A stretch of DNA of 64,000 nucleotides, from the NCBI RefSeq assembly GCF_904848585.1, contig NZ_CAJHCR010000013.1, positions 62,001 to 126,000 on the forward strand, read 5' to 3'. A program made the translations under genes and the position numbers. This stretch comes from Paraburkholderia kirstenboschensis (lineage in GTDB: Bacteria > Pseudomonadota > Gammaproteobacteria > Burkholderiales > Burkholderiaceae). The notes below the pieces were generated by a model that made no database searches, had not been told where the DNA came from, and saw only the letters and a list, made by a program, of their open reading frames with translations. Shown in pieces: positions 1-8,498 of this stretch. Position 1 is the first letter of the stretch; each line of letters starts with the position of its first letter.

Positions 1-1
1 G

Positions 2-166
2 AGCCTGGAGTATCGCGAAGTGATCGTGCTGCGCGAACTGGAAGACTTGTCGTACAAGGAGATTGCGGCCATCGTGGGCATTCCGATGGGCACTGTGATG
101 TCTCGCCTCGGGCGCGGGCGCCGGCAACTCGCATTACTGCTCGCACCGACGGATGAGGAGGCATGA
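2..166 (+). CDS. ECF RNA polymerase sigma factor, C-terminal part (cut by window start)
   Basis: The first 54 codons of the window form sigma-70 region 4, the helix-turn-helix that contacts the -35 element: the reading frame contains [18 protein letters not shown] and then [17 protein letters not shown], the usual ending of ECF sigma factors. The N-terminal region 2 lies outside the window. The stop codon TGA at 164-166 overlaps the ATG of the next gene as ATGA, so the sigma factor and its anti-sigma factor are translationally coupled. The frame is open from the first base. Function as an ECF sigma factor is well supported; the subgroup and target promoters cannot be told from this part alone. 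Confidence 0.9.
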   Translation, partial: SLEYREVIVLRELEDLSYKEIAAIVGIPMGTVMSRLGRGRRQLALLLAPTDEEA

Positions 167-954
167 TGGATCACGAACAGGCGTTGCAACTGCTGCCAGG
201 CTATATCGACGAGGAACTGAGCCTGTCGGAGTCGCTTGATTTCGAACGCCACCTCGCAACCTGCGAGGAATGCCGACGGATTTACGAGCAAGATCGTCAG
301 GTCAACGCGCAGCTCAGGCAGGCGGATTTGCGCATGGATGCACCGCCGGAGCTGGTGAAACGGATCAAGGCTGCGCTGCCGGGGCCCCCCTCGCTCTGGC
401 AACGGCTGCGCGATCGGTTCGGCGGGCGGTCCGCGGGCCGGTCGCTCGGTTGGTCACCGGTTGGCGCGATGGTGTTGAGCATTGTCGCGCTAGTGGGAGG
501 CGCGAGTCTGTTCGTCGCGGCGCCCTCCGGCGAGACGCGCCTGACGGAGGAACTCGTCGACAGTCATGTTCGCTCATTGCAGGTCAACCACCTCTCCGAC
601 GTGATCTCAACGGACCGGCATACGGTCAAGCCCTGGTTCGACGGGAAGCTCGATTTCGCGCCGCCAGTAGTCGACCTCGCGCAGCAGGGGTATCCGCTGA
701 TCGGTGGCCGGCTCGATTATCTTAACGGCCGGTCGGTTGCGGTGATGGTGTATCGCTACAAGTTGCACCCGGTCAATCTTTACGTGTGGCCAGGTAACGA
801 TGCAGGCGCTCCGCCGCCGCGCATTTACGAGGAGAAGGGTTATCACGTCGCCCACTGGAGCGTCGCGGGGATGAATTACTGGGCGATCACCGACGCCGGT
901 AAAGCGGAACTGAACGGCTTCATAACGACTCTGCTTGCGCATCCCGCTTCGTAG
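163..954 (+). CDS. Anti-sigma factor, zinc-finger (zf-HC2) membrane protein
   Basis: This 263-residue protein begins with an anti-sigma zinc motif, H30-x3-C34-x2-C37 in [10 protein letters not shown], followed by a cytoplasmic linker and one hydrophobic segment at about residues 99-120. The remaining roughly 140 residues would lie in the periplasm. That layout is the classic membrane anti-sigma factor, which holds its cognate ECF sigma factor until an envelope signal releases it. It directly follows the sigma gene with an ATGA overlap. A two-codon-later ATG-GAT start is impossible to separate from the first ATG. The periplasmic part resembles no sensor domain I recognise. Confidence 0.9.
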   Translation: MMDHEQALQLLPGYIDEELSLSESLDFERHLATCEECRRIYEQDRQVNAQLRQADLRMDAPPELVKRIKAALPGPPSLWQRLRDRFGGRSAGRSLGWSPVGAMVLSIVALVGGASLFVAAPSGETRLTEELVDSHVRSLQVNHLSDVISTDRHTVKPWFDGKLDFAPPVVDLAQQGYPLIGGRLDYLNGRSVAVMVYRYKLHPVNLYVWPGNDAGAPPPRIYEEKGYHVAHWSVAGMNYWAITDAGKAELNGFITTLLAHPAS

Positions 955-1261
955 CCGCAGCGCTGCACGCGCGTTGTAATCGCAGGGGCGCGACGGAATC
1001 CCGGCCATTGCGTTGTTGCGCCGGTCGTCGTGAACATTCCGAAACGGAACGCGTATTGTCAAACGGATCTTTATTATTTCGGGTTACTAAAGATTGTGAC
1101 GTGCAACACGCCTCTGTTGTGCAATGAAGTGCTGAATTGCGGCATCCCCAATGCGACGCAGCGACCGCCATGGAATAAATCACATTCCCCCGCAGTCTAC
1201 TGATTGAACGCAGCCGGCTGGTCCAGCCGCCTGCCTCATCAATCTCCATTGTGAGGTGAAT
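955..1261. other. Intergenic region between anti-sigma factor and metallophosphoesterase
   Basis: About 307 bases without a gene I can support. It is the likely promoter region of the metallophosphoesterase-cupredoxin pair. One ECF-like promoter candidate lies inside at 1031-1055 and is listed separately. Confidence 0.5.
1031..1055 (+). promoter_or_regulatory. Possible ECF-type promoter
   Basis: TGAAC at 1031-1035 and CGTA at 1052-1055 are separated by 16 bases, which fits the GAAC plus CGT(A) pattern of many ECF-dependent promoters. If real it would place the downstream metallophosphoesterase and cupredoxin under the adjacent sigma factor. The match is short and could be chance. Confidence 0.25.
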
Positions 1262-2209
1262 ATGTCGTCAGATCATCCATCCGATCCGTCGCGCCGGGGC
1301 GTACTTAAATGTTTAGCGTTCGGTGGCGTGGGCACCGTGTTTGTATTAACCGGCGGTGTTCTTTTGCCGGTAGATTTGGCCCTCGCGGCCACACCCAAGG
1401 ACGCTTCAGCAGGCTCGGGAGGAGTCCCGCTCTTCCTGCAGATCAGCGACTCACACATTGGCTTCAAAAAGGAAGCGAATCCGGACGTCGCGGGCACGCT
1501 CAAGCAGACAATTGATTTCGTCAACGCAATGCCCGTTAAACCGGCGCTGACGATTCATACAGGCGACATCACGCATCTTTCGAAGCCTGAGGAGTTCGAC
1601 CTCGCGGCGCAGCTGATGTCGGGCCTGAACATTACCGAACTGCACACCGTGCCGGGCGAGCACGATGTTACCGATGGACCCGGGGCGGAGTATTTCAAAC
1701 GTTTCGGTCAAGCGTCGGACAACAAGGGTTACTACAGCTTCGACCACAGTGGCGTGCATTTTGTTGGTCTCGTCAACGTAATGCACTTCAAGACTAATGG
1801 CCTGGGAAGCCTGGGCGACGAGCAACTCGAGTGGCTGGAGAAAGATCTGAAGGGCCGCTCTTCGAGTACGCCGATCGTGGTCTTCGCGCACATGCCGATG
1901 TGGACGATCTACGAACCGTGGGGTTGGGGTACTGGCGATGCGGGACAGGCTATGAGTTATCTGAAGCGCTTCGGGTCGGTGACCGTGCTAAACGGCCATA
2001 TCCATCAGATCGTATCGAAAGTGGAAGGCAACGTTACTTTCCATACCGCTCGCTCGACAGCCTATCCGCAGCCGACAGCTGGCAACGGGCCAGGACCCGG
2101 GCCGCTTACGGTGTCCAGTGCAGAACTCCCACGGATGCTGGGCGTAACGAGCGTCAAGATCATGCGGCATCCAGTGAGAGCGACGCTCGCCGATACGACG
2201 CTCGTCTGA
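1262..2209 (+). CDS. Tat-exported metallophosphoesterase
   Basis: A 315-residue calcineurin-like phosphoesterase. The N-terminus carries a twin-arginine signal (DPSRRGVLKCLAFGG followed by a hydrophobic stretch ending near ALAA), so it is exported folded to the periplasm. The metal-binding motifs are all visible in order: DSH in QISDSHIG, GD in HTGDITH, a GEHD variant of GNHD, HMPMW, and GHIH. The substrate cannot be told. ATG at 1262 is preferred over the GTG at 1256, because GAGGTG at 1253-1258 can serve as the ribosome-binding site only for the former, though spacing is short. It is followed after 34 bases by a cupredoxin gene, suggesting one transcript. Confidence 0.85.
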   Translation: MSSDHPSDPSRRGVLKCLAFGGVGTVFVLTGGVLLPVDLALAATPKDASAGSGGVPLFLQISDSHIGFKKEANPDVAGTLKQTIDFVNAMPVKPALTIHTGDITHLSKPEEFDLAAQLMSGLNITELHTVPGEHDVTDGPGAEYFKRFGQASDNKGYYSFDHSGVHFVGLVNVMHFKTNGLGSLGDEQLEWLEKDLKGRSSSTPIVVFAHMPMWTIYEPWGWGTGDAGQAMSYLKRFGSVTVLNGHIHQIVSKVEGNVTFHTARSTAYPQPTAGNGPGPGPLTVSSAELPRMLGVTSVKIMRHPVRATLADTTLV

Positions 2210-2243
2210 GCGCAAGACCCTGGCTACCAACGAGGATCCAATC

Positions 2244-2588
2244 ATGCAAACGACTACCTTTCGCTACGCCTTTGTTATCGGTGTTGGAGTGGCGATGCTC
2301 ATTGCAATGTGTGCTATTTCCGCCGTCGTGCAAGCTCAGCAGTCCAGCACTGTTGTCATCAAGGATTTTATGTTCTCGCCGATGTCGCTTACGGTCAAAG
2401 CCGGGGCGACCGTGACCTGGAAAAACCTTGATAGCGAACCGCACGTGGTTGTCAACGATGCGGGTCTCTTCCGCTCAGCCGCGCTCGATCAGAACGACAC
2501 TTACCAGTTCAAGTTCGATAAGCCGGGAGTCTATAAGGTCTTCTGCAGCATACATCCGAATATGAAGGAGACGATTACTGTGCAGTAA
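2244..2588 (+). CDS. Cupredoxin (plastocyanin/amicyanin-like) periplasmic copper protein
   Basis: A 114-residue protein with a signal peptide (hydrophobic residues 9-29, cleavage likely after VQA at 31) and a single cupredoxin domain. Type-1 copper ligands are all present: H67 in SEPHVV, C101 and H104 in FCSIHPNM, and M107. The family carries electrons in the periplasm between respiratory or oxidative enzymes. It sits 34 bases downstream of the metallophosphoesterase. Its partner is unknown; the pairing suggests envelope stress or redox homeostasis controlled by the ECF system, which is inference. Confidence 0.88.
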   Translation: MQTTTFRYAFVIGVGVAMLIAMCAISAVVQAQQSSTVVIKDFMFSPMSLTVKAGATVTWKNLDSEPHVVVNDAGLFRSAALDQNDTYQFKFDKPGVYKVFCSIHPNMKETITVQ

Positions 2589-2681
2589 ATGTACTCGAGT
2601 AGACAGGCGGGCGCTGAAATACCAACTTATTAGGGCGAGTCGGTCGCCGGCCGTTTATGCGTTTCGTTTACGCGTTTGTTA

Positions 2682-3188
2682 CTAACGGCCGAAATGCAGT
2701 GACATGTGTACTTCGTCGTACGTGTGTCCGTCGACCATCAAGGAGTTTCGCTCCCGTCCGAACTGCTCGAACCCGAGCGACGTATAAACGTGGATTGCCG
2801 CCGGGTTGTTTGCGTTCACGGTCAGGTTCACCTGTGTGATCTCAGGGATGGACCGCGCGAAGGCGAGCACCTCGGCGACGAGCGTTTTGCTAACGCCTGA
2901 ACCCCTCATGTCGGGCGCGACATATACGCCCCACAGGAAGGCCTTGTGATTCAGTTTTCGCCGGTTCTCGCGTCCGAGTCCAGCTATTCCTATCAGACGC
3001 GAGCCTTCAAAAGCACCGAATACTCCGCGGTCGATTCGTGTCGCCGGCTGGCTTTCAATGACATCAGCCGAACGGTCGACTTCCTCTTCGTAGCTGGACG
3101 CGAAAGACGTGGGTGCTTCTCTGAGTCCGCAGAGGCGAAGGGAGTGGAACGAAGGCGCGTCCTGTGTGCCAAGTAGACGTACAAGCAT
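2682..3188 (-). CDS. GNAT family N-acetyltransferase
   Basis: About 168 residues with the GNAT acetyl-CoA motif A: LWGVYVAPDMRGSGVSKTL, where the R-G-S-G-V loop binds the cofactor pyrophosphate, followed by the motif B region with NANNPAAIHVYTSLGFE. The acceptor substrate is not predictable. The open frame extends upstream to a TTG at 3272, but the first 28 residues of that version look non-coding, and an ATG at 3186-3188 (MLVRLLGTQDAP) gives a standard GNAT N-terminus. It runs in the same direction as the LysR gene just upstream. Confidence 0.8.
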   Translation of the reverse strand: MLVRLLGTQDAPSFHSLRLCGLREAPTSFASSYEEEVDRSADVIESQPATRIDRGVFGAFEGSRLIGIAGLGRENRRKLNHKAFLWGVYVAPDMRGSGVSKTLVAEVLAFARSIPEITQVNLTVNANNPAAIHVYTSLGFEQFGRERNSLMVDGHTYDEVHMSLHFGR

Positions 3189-3272
3189 CTTCGGCGAATC
3201 CCTTGTGTCACAGCTTATGTCGCAGATTGATCGATTGTCGATTTTCGACGATGTCACGTCCCGCGTCGACAA

Positions 3273-4274
3273 CTAACGCCGCGATCGTTCCGTGCGAGGC
3301 GTAGTTCGACGAATTTTTCGCGCACGTTCGCTTGGACCTGGCTCCGCCGAATTCTGCGCCGCCGCCGTCACGATCCACTTCTTGAATGCAATGACCGCGT
3401 CATCGTCCGCGCGATCCGTGTTCACGACCAACGTGTAATCGGGTCCGCGCCCTGCCGGCTCTGCTATAGGACACACGAGACGCCCCGTGGCGATCTCGCG
3501 CTCGATGAGCGGCAGCGACGCCAACGTTACGCCAAGGCCTTCAGCTGCTGCGCCAAGTTGGAGAAAAACATGATCGAAGTCGAGATGGCGCGCACCCTGC
3601 AAGCCTGGTGCGCCGGCCTCCCGTAACCAGTCGGACCAGGCTGTGCGGGTGCTCGTTGAGTGAAGGAGCGTGTGATTTCGCAGATCGGCGACCGTCCTGA
3701 TAGGGTGGCTTTTCAGCACCGCTGGACTGCACGCGGGCAGACGCAAGTCGGGCATCAGCGTCGTTGACGTGAGGCCTGCCGCGTCCTCGGGTCCTGAGCG
3801 CACGCCGACGTCGAAGGCATCGCCGACATAACGCAACTTGCGTGAGGTCGTCGAGAGCCGAACTTCGATGTCCGGGTAGCGCGCCTGGAAATCTGCCAGG
3901 CGCGGTATTAGCCAGCACAACGCGAAGCTCGCCAGCGTATTCACACGTACTACACCGGTTATACGACGCGTAATGGATTTGTGGCGCAACCGGGTGACCG
4001 AGCTGCTCAGCCGCGCAAATGCGCCTTCGACATCGTTCAGTAGAGCCGCGCCCTGATCGGTAGGAACGACGCCGCGAGAGCGGCGCTCAAAGAGCGGAAC
4101 GCCGAACCAGTCTTCCAGCAACCGGATCTGTTTGCCGACTGCCCAGTGGGTGACGTGCAGATCGCTCGCCGCAGCGGCGAAACTCCCCAGGCGGGCGACC
4201 GCCTCGAAGTGCCGCAACGCATTCAATGGCGGCAACTTTTCAGCGTCTTTCTCCGTGCGTTTGTTTGTACCCAT
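3273..4274 (-). CDS. LysR-family transcriptional regulator (GcvA-like)
   Basis: A 333-residue LysR-type regulator. Residues 14-72 form the winged helix-turn-helix (LNALRHFEAVARLGSFAAAA, then HVTHWAVGKQIRLLE), typical of the GcvA/AmpR-like branch in which the first helix reads LNALRxFE. The rest is the two-lobed effector-binding domain. The last 30 residues are basic and probably disordered. ATG at 4274 follows GGGAGAAAAAG. It is divergent from the MFS transporter at 4411, so that transporter is its likely target; this is the common arrangement for LysR regulators and remains an inference. Confidence 0.88.
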   Translation of the reverse strand: MGTNKRTEKDAEKLPPLNALRHFEAVARLGSFAAAASDLHVTHWAVGKQIRLLEDWFGVPLFERRSRGVVPTDQGAALLNDVEGAFARLSSSVTRLRHKSITRRITGVVRVNTLASFALCWLIPRLADFQARYPDIEVRLSTTSRKLRYVGDAFDVGVRSGPEDAAGLTSTTLMPDLRLPACSPAVLKSHPIRTVADLRNHTLLHSTSTRTAWSDWLREAGAPGLQGARHLDFDHVFLQLGAAAEGLGVTLASLPLIEREIATGRLVCPIAEPAGRGPDYTLVVNTDRADDDAVIAFKKWIVTAAAQNSAEPGPSERARKIRRTTPRTERSRR

Positions 4275-4410
4275 GTGGTGACTTTTTCTCCCGTCTAACC
4301 CAATTTTACGTCAGTTGTGGCGGGTTCTGGACGAACCTAGACTAGGGGTCTCCTGTAACGAAACGCGCCAGCTGTCGCGATGGCCCGCGCTTGCGCCATT
4401 TCATTGGACT

Positions 4411-5625
4411 ATGAGACTTTTCTCTTTCTCATCCCCTACGACGGATGTAACTGACGGACCCGGTCAGTCGAGTTCCGTCTCACGCACGCGCGTCTTGTGG
4501 CTCTCGTGCATGGCGCACGCGCTGCACGACGGGTACACCGACATGATCTACGCGTTGCTGCCCGTATGGCAGGCGGAGTTCGGACTCAGTTACGGCGCCC
4601 TGGCGATCTTGCGCGGCGTCTACGCCGGCACCATGGCGACGCTGCAATTGCCCGCTGGACGCCTCGCCCGCACATTCGGCACGCGCGCGACACTTGCGTT
4701 CGGCACGTTTCTCGCCGCGCTCGGCTATGCCGTCGCAGGTATGTCTGGAACCCTGGTCGGCTTATGTGTCGCGCTCGCCATCTCCGGAGGTGGCTCAAGC
4801 ACGCAGCATCCGCTGGCTTCGGGAGCAGTCTCGCGCGTGTATGGACGCAACGCCCGAGGGCCGCTCAGCGTCTACAATTTTTCGGGCGACCTCGGAAAAT
4901 CCGCGCTTCCGGCGGCTATCTCGCTTCTCATTACCATCATGCCGTGGCGCCATGCGCTTTGGGCCGTGTCGATCGTTGGCGTTTTAGCGGCGGCAGTGAT
5001 TGCACTTTTTCTCCCATCGATACCGCGTGACGGTGCTTCCATGGAGAAAACGTCAACGCAGCACAGCAACGATTCGCGATCCGGCTTCTCACTGCTCTTC
5101 ACGATCGGCGTGCTCGACACAGCCGTGCGGATGGGCCTATTGACCTTCCTGCCATTTCTCCTGAAAGCAAAAGGCATATCGCAACCGATAATGGGCACGG
5201 CGCTCGCGCTCGTTTTCATTGGTGGCGCCGCCGGCAAGTTCGTTTGTGGCTGGCTCGGCGCTCGCGTGGGCGTGATCGGTACTGTATTCGCGACCGAAGG
5301 CGGTACCGCAGCGTTGATTCTTGCCGTGATTTACCTCCCACTGACGCCCGCCATGGTCTTGTTGCCGCTGCTTGGCGCGATGCTCAACGGGACATCGTCC
5401 GTTCTATACGGCACGGTGCCGGAGTTGACTTCGGTCGAGCGTACCGAGCGAGCGTTTGCGCTTTTCTATACCGGCACCATCGCGTCGGGAGCCCTCTCTC
5501 CGGTCGCTTACGGGTTTCTCGGCGATCAAATCGGTGTACACGGTGCCACTATTGCGACGGCGGCCACGGCGCTGGCCGTCTTGCCACTGACGCTTGTCCT
5601 TCGGCCGCATTTGCGCACGACGTGA
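4411..5625 (+). CDS. MFS transporter (fosmidomycin-resistance-like family)
   Basis: About 404 residues with 12 predicted hydrophobic segments of the major facilitator fold. The opening MAHALHDGYTDMIYALLPVW and the following PAGRLARTFGTR loop resemble the Fsr (fosmidomycin resistance) branch of exporters. The start was placed at ATG 4411, where a short cytoplasmic N-terminus precedes the first membrane helix; an in-frame TTG at 4315 would add 32 residues without membrane character. Located divergently from a LysR gene and 97 bases before an SDR gene. The substrate is unknown. Confidence 0.83.
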   Translation: MRLFSFSSPTTDVTDGPGQSSSVSRTRVLWLSCMAHALHDGYTDMIYALLPVWQAEFGLSYGALAILRGVYAGTMATLQLPAGRLARTFGTRATLAFGTFLAALGYAVAGMSGTLVGLCVALAISGGGSSTQHPLASGAVSRVYGRNARGPLSVYNFSGDLGKSALPAAISLLITIMPWRHALWAVSIVGVLAAAVIALFLPSIPRDGASMEKTSTQHSNDSRSGFSLLFTIGVLDTAVRMGLLTFLPFLLKAKGISQPIMGTALALVFIGGAAGKFVCGWLGARVGVIGTVFATEGGTAALILAVIYLPLTPAMVLLPLLGAMLNGTSSVLYGTVPELTSVERTERAFALFYTGTIASGALSPVAYGFLGDQIGVHGATIATAATALAVLPLTLVLRPHLRTT

Positions 5626-5722
5626 GTTCGTTCGCGGCGCACGCCTGGCTCCTGGTCAACAGCCCGCATCGGCTCGGTCTCAGTCCCAATCAATATCTCG
5701 CCATCATATGGAGGTTCACTCG

Positions 5723-6484
5723 ATGAATAGTGTTTCGCAGGCCCCGTTGATTCTGATAACGGGCGGAGGCCGTGGCGTGGGCGCGGCGACTGCGCGGCTT
5801 GCTGCCGCACGAGGTTACGATGTAGCGATCAGCTTCGTCTCCGATGAATCTGCCGCCCTTACCGTGGCGGCCGATGTCGAAGCTCTTGGGCGCCGGGCTC
5901 TAGCCGTGCGTGCAGATAGCGCGGATCCTGAGCAGGTCGCTCAGCTATTTGCCGCGATTGACCGGAAGTTCGGCCGGATCGATGTACTGGTGAACAACGC
6001 CGCGATAATTGCGCAGCAGTCCAGACTGGAGAATCTCGATTTCGCGCGGATGCAGCGTATCTTCGCGGTCAACTCGATAGGCCCGATCCTTTGTGCGCAA
6101 CAGGCGGTGAAGCGGATGTCGCATCGCTACAAAGGACGAGGCGGCGTCGTGATCAACATTTCATCGGCATCGGCCAGGCTTGGCAGTCCGAACGAATATG
6201 TCGACTACGCTGCATCGAAGGGCGCCGTTGAAACATTCACAACCGGCTTCGCCAAGGAAGTTGCGCGGGACGGGATACGCGTCAACTGTATTCGCCCCGG
6301 CCACATCTACACTGACATGCATGCCAGCGGCGGCGAGCCAGGACGAGTGGATCGCGTCAAAGACTCGATTCCAATGGGAAGAGGCGGCCAGCCCGAAGAG
6401 GTTGCGCGGGCAATCCTATGGCTCGCAAGCGACGAGGCCTCTTTCATCACCGGCACTTTCCTCGATGTCACTGGCGGCAAGTGA
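5723..6484 (+). CDS. SDR-family NAD(P)-dependent oxidoreductase
   Basis: 253 residues of a classical short-chain dehydrogenase. The cofactor motif TGGGRGVGAAT lies near the N-terminus, then the NNAA motif, the catalytic serine region INISSASA, and the Y-x3-K pair in YVDYAASKGA. It ends with the SDR C-terminal sequence ITGTFLDVTGGK. ATG at 5723 follows GGAGG at 5710-5714. It is co-directional with the MFS gene and may be co-transcribed. The substrate cannot be predicted. Confidence 0.88.
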   Translation: MNSVSQAPLILITGGGRGVGAATARLAAARGYDVAISFVSDESAALTVAADVEALGRRALAVRADSADPEQVAQLFAAIDRKFGRIDVLVNNAAIIAQQSRLENLDFARMQRIFAVNSIGPILCAQQAVKRMSHRYKGRGGVVINISSASARLGSPNEYVDYAASKGAVETFTTGFAKEVARDGIRVNCIRPGHIYTDMHASGGEPGRVDRVKDSIPMGRGGQPEEVARAILWLASDEASFITGTFLDVTGGK

Positions 6485-6602
6485 AAGCGGGGTGCCACGC
6501 CGGCGACACCGGCGATAACGTTGGCGGCGCGACTGCCATAAGCTGCCCAACGGCTGCCCCTCGGCAGCCATATGACAGCTCGCGCCGCCGAGTCTGCTTT
6601 CG

Positions 6603-7292
6603 TTATTGCGCAACGAGTGCCGGGTGCTTCATCAGAGTCGCGGCTGCGGACGACGACGAAGCAGGGTTCTGACCGGTAATCAGAAGACCGTCTGTGACGA
6701 CATACGGCGCCCAGTCTTCGGTCTTCGAATAGATGCCGCCCTTGGCCTTGAGTTCGTCTTCCACGAGGAACGGCACGATCTCGGTCAGCCCCACCGCGGC
6801 TTCCTCTGAATTCGTGAAGCCCGTCACCTGTTTGCCCTGAACCAGGGGCTTGCCGTCCGGCGTGGTGACATGGCGCAGCACGCCCGGCGCGTGACACACA
6901 AGCGCAACGGGCTTGCCGGCAGCGATGAACGACTGGATCAATTCGATGGAATGCCGGTCTTCCGCGAGATCCCACAGTGGCCCGTGACCGCCCGGATAGA
7001 AGACCGTGTCGAACTGCGCCTGCGAAACACTGTCGAGGCGAACCGTGGCCGCAAGTTGCGCCTTCGCCGCTGCATCGGTCTCGAAGCGACGGGTTGAGTC
7101 GGTCTGATTGGCCGGCTCGTTGCTCTTCGGATCGAGCGGCGGCTGCCCGCCTTGCGGCGACGCAAGCACGATCTCCGCGCCGGCGTCCTTGAACGCGTAG
7201 TAGGGCGCTGCCAGTTCTTCGAGCCAGAATCCGGTCTTGCGGCCTGTGTTGCCCAATTGATCGTGCGAGGTCAGAACCATCAGTACTTTCAT
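6603..7292 (-). CDS. Type 1 glutamine amidotransferase domain protein (DJ-1/PfpI, Hsp31-like)
   Basis: 229 residues of the DJ-1/PfpI superfamily. The nucleophile elbow is LVCHAPGVLRH with C133 followed by H134, and a glutamate pair at 25-26 (GFWLEELAAP) fits the third catalytic position. Such proteins act as glyoxalase III-type methylglyoxal detoxifiers or holding chaperones; the large insert after the first strand (residues 45-75) is closest to the Hsp31-like group. The gene is preceded by a 15-bp dyad that also precedes the TetR gene upstream, so it is very likely repressed by that regulator and induced by reactive electrophiles. Confidence 0.85.
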   Translation of the reverse strand: MKVLMVLTSHDQLGNTGRKTGFWLEELAAPYYAFKDAGAEIVLASPQGGQPPLDPKSNEPANQTDSTRRFETDAAAKAQLAATVRLDSVSQAQFDTVFYPGGHGPLWDLAEDRHSIELIQSFIAAGKPVALVCHAPGVLRHVTTPDGKPLVQGKQVTGFTNSEEAAVGLTEIVPFLVEDELKAKGGIYSKTEDWAPYVVTDGLLITGQNPASSSSAAATLMKHPALVAQ

Positions 7293-7333
7293 GTTGCTTC
7301 TCCTTCGAGTGGGACGTTGAGCCTGCTACATAG

Positions 7334-7348
7334 TAGACCAGTCGTCTA
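7334..7348. promoter_or_regulatory. TetR operator in front of the DJ-1/PfpI gene
   Basis: TAGACCAGTCGTCTA is a dyad with 5-bp arms TAGAC/GTCTA around CAGTC. The flanking bases TAG on the left and GTA or CTA on the right make it match the copy at 8031-8045 over about 20 bases. It lies 42 bases upstream of the DJ-1/PfpI start codon, a promoter-overlapping position suited to repression. Confidence 0.8.
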
Positions 7349-7401
7349 GTAAAAAAGGCTAAGGAAGACACTTCGCCGAAGTGCCGCTTGTTACCTGCTT
7401 C

Positions 7402-8010
7402 TCAGCCGGAAACCGGGTGAAGCATCAGCCGGGTGCTCGCCATGGCGGTCTCGAACGGCTGCAGATTGCGCACGATCTTGACCATCACGCTCGCGCCCAG
7501 CCAAAGCTGATAGAGACTTTGCGCGACGCTCGACGGGTCTTCGCTGACCGAAAGGGAGCCTTCCTCCACGCCGGCCTGAATAGCGCGCGCCAACCGTTCG
7601 ATGATGCCCGACGTGCCGCGCTTCAGCGTGGCGCGCATGGCTTCGGACATATCCGCAACTTCCGCGCCGAGCTTGACGGCAAGACACTTGCCCTGACAGT
7701 CGGAGAATGACTGAGTTTCCTGCCAGATCTGCCAGTAATTCATGAGGCGTTCCGCCATCGTCAAACCGGGCTCGCCCAGCGTATTGTCGAGGTCGGCCAG
7801 GTATTCGTCGAAGTAACTTTCGAGCAGCGCCACGCCGAACGCGTCTTTCGAACCGAAGTAGTGATAAAACGAACCCTTCGGCACGCCCGCGGCGGACAGG
7901 ATCTCGTTCAGCCCCACGGCTGAAAAACCTTTCGCGCCGATGATTCGCTGTCCGACGGCGATGATGTTCTCGCGAGTGTCAGCCGACTCGGTGATGTTTG
8001 CGGTAGCCAT
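7402..8010 (-). CDS. TetR/AcrR-family transcriptional repressor
   Basis: About 202 residues. The N-terminal helix-turn-helix is clear: RIIGAKGFSAVGLNEILSAA, then GVPKGSFYHYFGSKDAF. The ligand-binding domain contains two cysteines in SDCQGKCLAV, at the position where NemR-like electrophile sensors carry a reactive cysteine. Start ATG at 8010 is preferred; an in-frame upstream start would place the operator inside the gene. The same dyad sits 21 bases upstream of its own start and 42 bases upstream of the DJ-1/PfpI gene that follows it, indicating autoregulation and control of the neighbour. Confidence 0.87.
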   Translation of the reverse strand: MATANITESADTRENIIAVGQRIIGAKGFSAVGLNEILSAAGVPKGSFYHYFGSKDAFGVALLESYFDEYLADLDNTLGEPGLTMAERLMNYWQIWQETQSFSDCQGKCLAVKLGAEVADMSEAMRATLKRGTSGIIERLARAIQAGVEEGSLSVSEDPSSVAQSLYQLWLGASVMVKIVRNLQPFETAMASTRLMLHPVSG

Positions 8011-8030
8011 GTGTGCACTGTATAGGCTAG

Positions 8031-8045
8031 TAGACCAGTCGTCTA
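8031..8045. promoter_or_regulatory. TetR autoregulatory operator
   Basis: Second exact copy of the dyad TAGACCAGTCGTCTA, placed directly in front of the TetR gene. The two copies 700 bases apart are identical over the core, which is strong evidence that both are bound by the same repressor. Confidence 0.8.
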
Positions 8046-8148
8046 CTACTTTTTCGATCAAGCGAAGTTACCAGGCGCCTGCACCCCTACGGGGAAGGAC
8101 GCCCTTTGACCATAGCGCTTAGCGGCCGTCGTTGCGCCGGCTCTATGT

Positions 8149-8455
8149 GCCGCCTACTATTCACTGTCGAAGTCGGCAGAACTCAATCCCGTCGCATACC
8201 AGACCTTCTACTCTTACAACCGAATCTGCAGTTACTACGACATCGGCGACGCACGTCTCGCAGCATGGGGCTACCGCGAGAGCTACAGCGAGGTGCGCCG
8301 CATTGCCGACATCATGTTCTTTTGCGCCGGACATGGTCACCTTGCATCTCGACGGCCGACAACTCTATCTTGAACCAGGCCAGACAGCGATTGCGCACGG
8401 CCCCGATCGCGACCTGATGGTCGACAAGGTGTCGCCCGTTCGCAAACATCATTGA
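8149..8455 (+). pseudogene. Frameshifted remnant of a DUF427-like gene
   Basis: Two adjoining reading frames together spell a DUF427-like sequence. The first, from about 8149, includes NRICSYYDIGD and then YSEVRRIADIMFF; the second, from about 8318, continues APDMVTLHLDGRQLYLEPG. The join is at the T-run near 8316-8322, so one base change in frame separates them. No credible start codon precedes the first part. The family assignment is from memory of the motif SYY...EV..IA..MFF.PD.V and is tentative. The rest of the 450-base gap between the TetR operator and the MOSC gene holds nothing else I can support. Confidence 0.4.
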
Positions 8456-8498
8456 CGGCGGCGTGCAGTCGCGAGCTCGCCCAACTGCGGAGCAAACA

